A stretch of DNA of 64,000 bases from Aphelocoma coerulescens (lineage: Eukaryota; Chordata; Aves; Passeriformes; Corvidae). A program made the position numbers and the translations under genes. The first letter of the stretch is position 1. Each line of letters starts with the position of its first letter. The stretch spans positions 1 through 64,000 of the forward strand of contig NW_027183612.1 of assembly GCF_041296385.1 (NCBI RefSeq), written 5' to 3'. Positions 62,601 through 64,000 of the stretch are shown one piece after another. The notes under the pieces were generated by a model that ran no database searches, was not told where the DNA came from, and saw nothing but the letters and a program-made list of their open reading frames with translations.

Positions 62601-63787
62601 CCTTTTGCTTGGAGCTCGGCTGAATTCCTCAGCAATGCCAGGGAATGTGGCCATTGGAGGCTTTGAGCAGATTAGGCTCATTTGCCTTTTTAGGTTTTGT
62701 TACCATCTCTCAGACTTCCCACTGGATTGTGGCCTCCAAGGAACATGTAAATCCCATTGGATTCCTGCTCTTTGGATATTTTTGTACCATTCCTGTACAA
62801 AACGAGGCCCCCTGTTCGGATGCTTTTCCCCACCGTTCCCCAGCAGTTTTATCTGCCAGTGCATTCCCTGTGTTGGTTGGGCTCTTCCCAGATCTCTGAG
62901 CTCCTTCACAAGGCAGGAGATCCATTTGGCCCAGGAACCGAACCCTCCCGAGGAATTGTCTGATGCCATCTCCACATTTCACAGCTGATCCTTGTGCTCA
63001 AAGGATCCCTCTTTCTTCCCTTCAGCCAATTCCAAGCCTCGCTGCCCCCAGCCGGGAACAGTCCCCAGGCCGATCCCTGCAGTCTTCCCTGCCAGGATCC
63101 TGCTCAGGAATCCATGGGAATGTAAGAATTAATTCTTCCCACCCCTGCCCAGTTCTAATTCCAAAGGATTTGGTGTCTGCCTTACCCGGCTGGAGCCTGC
63201 TTCCAACTCTGCTCTTGCTGCTTCTGCTGCTTTCCATTTCCCAGGAATTCCACCAACGGAGCGACAGCGTTTTCCACCTCCTCCTCCAGCATTCCCTCTG
63301 TTGCGTTCGGGTGCTGGAAGGATATCAAAACCAGGGCCTCACTATCAGGAATTATATCCCCGGATTTGTTCCTTTCCAAATGTCACCTCTTCCCAATAAA
63401 GCACTGGCCATCTAAGGAATTCTAGAGAGCGATGTGCTGACCACTGCTTACTCCTCTGGAATGTCAGAGCTTGGAAAAAAAGGGCAGTTGAGGCTTTTCC
63501 TGGTGCTGCCCATGAAGTGTATTTTACCTAAGTGCCCCTGCCCATGCCTTTGCCTGTACCCGCCAAAAATCCACCCGTTCATTCCCCAGCTGCTGCCTCC
63601 CTCTTTTCCTGGATCCAACAGAATTTTAACAGGTGAATATTCCCCTCTGGAAGAGCACCTTTCATTCCAAACCTAAGAACAAACAAATGAATCACTTTCC
63701 TTCGACCTTCCTTATTAGGATTCCACTGAGAGCAGTGGATGGAAAATGATCCTCTCCTGGTCCCTGCTGGATTCCCGGAGCAGGGAT
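59602..63787. repeat. C body module, copy 8 (follows tail a, precedes tail b)
   Basis: Left edge has the a-linked allele cggtactgag, then catccacgcagg and the common left-half forms rather than the rare forms of copies 3 and 5. Right half carries the copy 5/6 haplotype: aaaagtgcac near 61958, gctcaggttgaatcc near 62266 and ggccatctaagg near 63411. It is therefore a second, different recombinant. Confidence 0.93.
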
Positions 63788-64000
63788 CCTTTCCCTCTTT
63801 CCCCCCACCCCCCGCGGTGCCCTCCTCCCCCTCCCGCCCCACCCCGCACCCTTTCCAGGCTTTGTTCCACAGCTTTTGCCTCCGGACCTCAGATCCTTTT
63901 GGTCTCCAGGAGCTCCCAGCAGCTCCACAGCCTTTCCTCTCCCATCCTGATCCTTTCTCCAGGAATGGAGCTGTGCATTGCAATTCCCTTCTCTTTTCTC
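63788..64000. repeat. Tail b, copy 4 (cut by window end)
   Basis: The first 213 bases match the b form (ggatcctttccctctttcc and the ccccaccccccgcgg tract), so an L module would be expected roughly 1.76 kb beyond the window. Confidence 0.85.

Overview
The window is vertebrate nuclear DNA, most likely avian and possibly passerine. This is inferred from the GC-rich CpG islands, very short candidate introns, long poly-C tracts and GT-AG exon signals, and from the absence of bacterial operons, rRNA, tRNA, CRISPR or recognisable mammalian SINE/LINE sequence. No species marker is present, so the assignment is tentative. There is no dense coding. Almost every long open frame lies in GC-rich or intron-like sequence.  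The dominant feature is a large tandem array built from four modules in one orientation: L (about 4.72 kb, CpG island), C (about 4.18 kb, body), and two alternative tails after C, called a (about 1.38 kb) and b (about 1.97 kb). The order is L1-C1-a1-C2-a2-C3-b3-L2-C4-a4-C5-b5-L3-C6-b6-L4-C7-a7-C8-b8, with b8 cut by the window end. An L is always preceded by a b tail, and an a tail is always followed directly by another C. The L-to-L distance is therefore 22,001, 16,443 and then 10,878 bases, as 2, 1 and 0 short C+a units (about 5.56 kb each) are included. Copies differ by scattered substitutions and small indels that assort as a mosaic, which points to unequal exchange or gene conversion.  Where coding can be argued it is on the minus strand. 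Each a tail carries a CCAAT/E2F promoter and three candidate exons. Their joined product resembles the N-terminus of the spindle-checkpoint proteins BUB1/BUBR1 (Mad3/BUB1 homology region). I see no later BUB1 exons and no kinase domain. Each L module carries a CpG island with six YY1-type motifs, an imperfect inverted repeat, and a candidate minus-strand first exon of a gene I do not recognise. Both promoters point into the C body, so C may be the downstream part of transcripts started from two different 5' modules. C itself holds only two weakly supported exon candidates. The rest of C, most of b and the 3' part of L look like intron or intergenic DNA.
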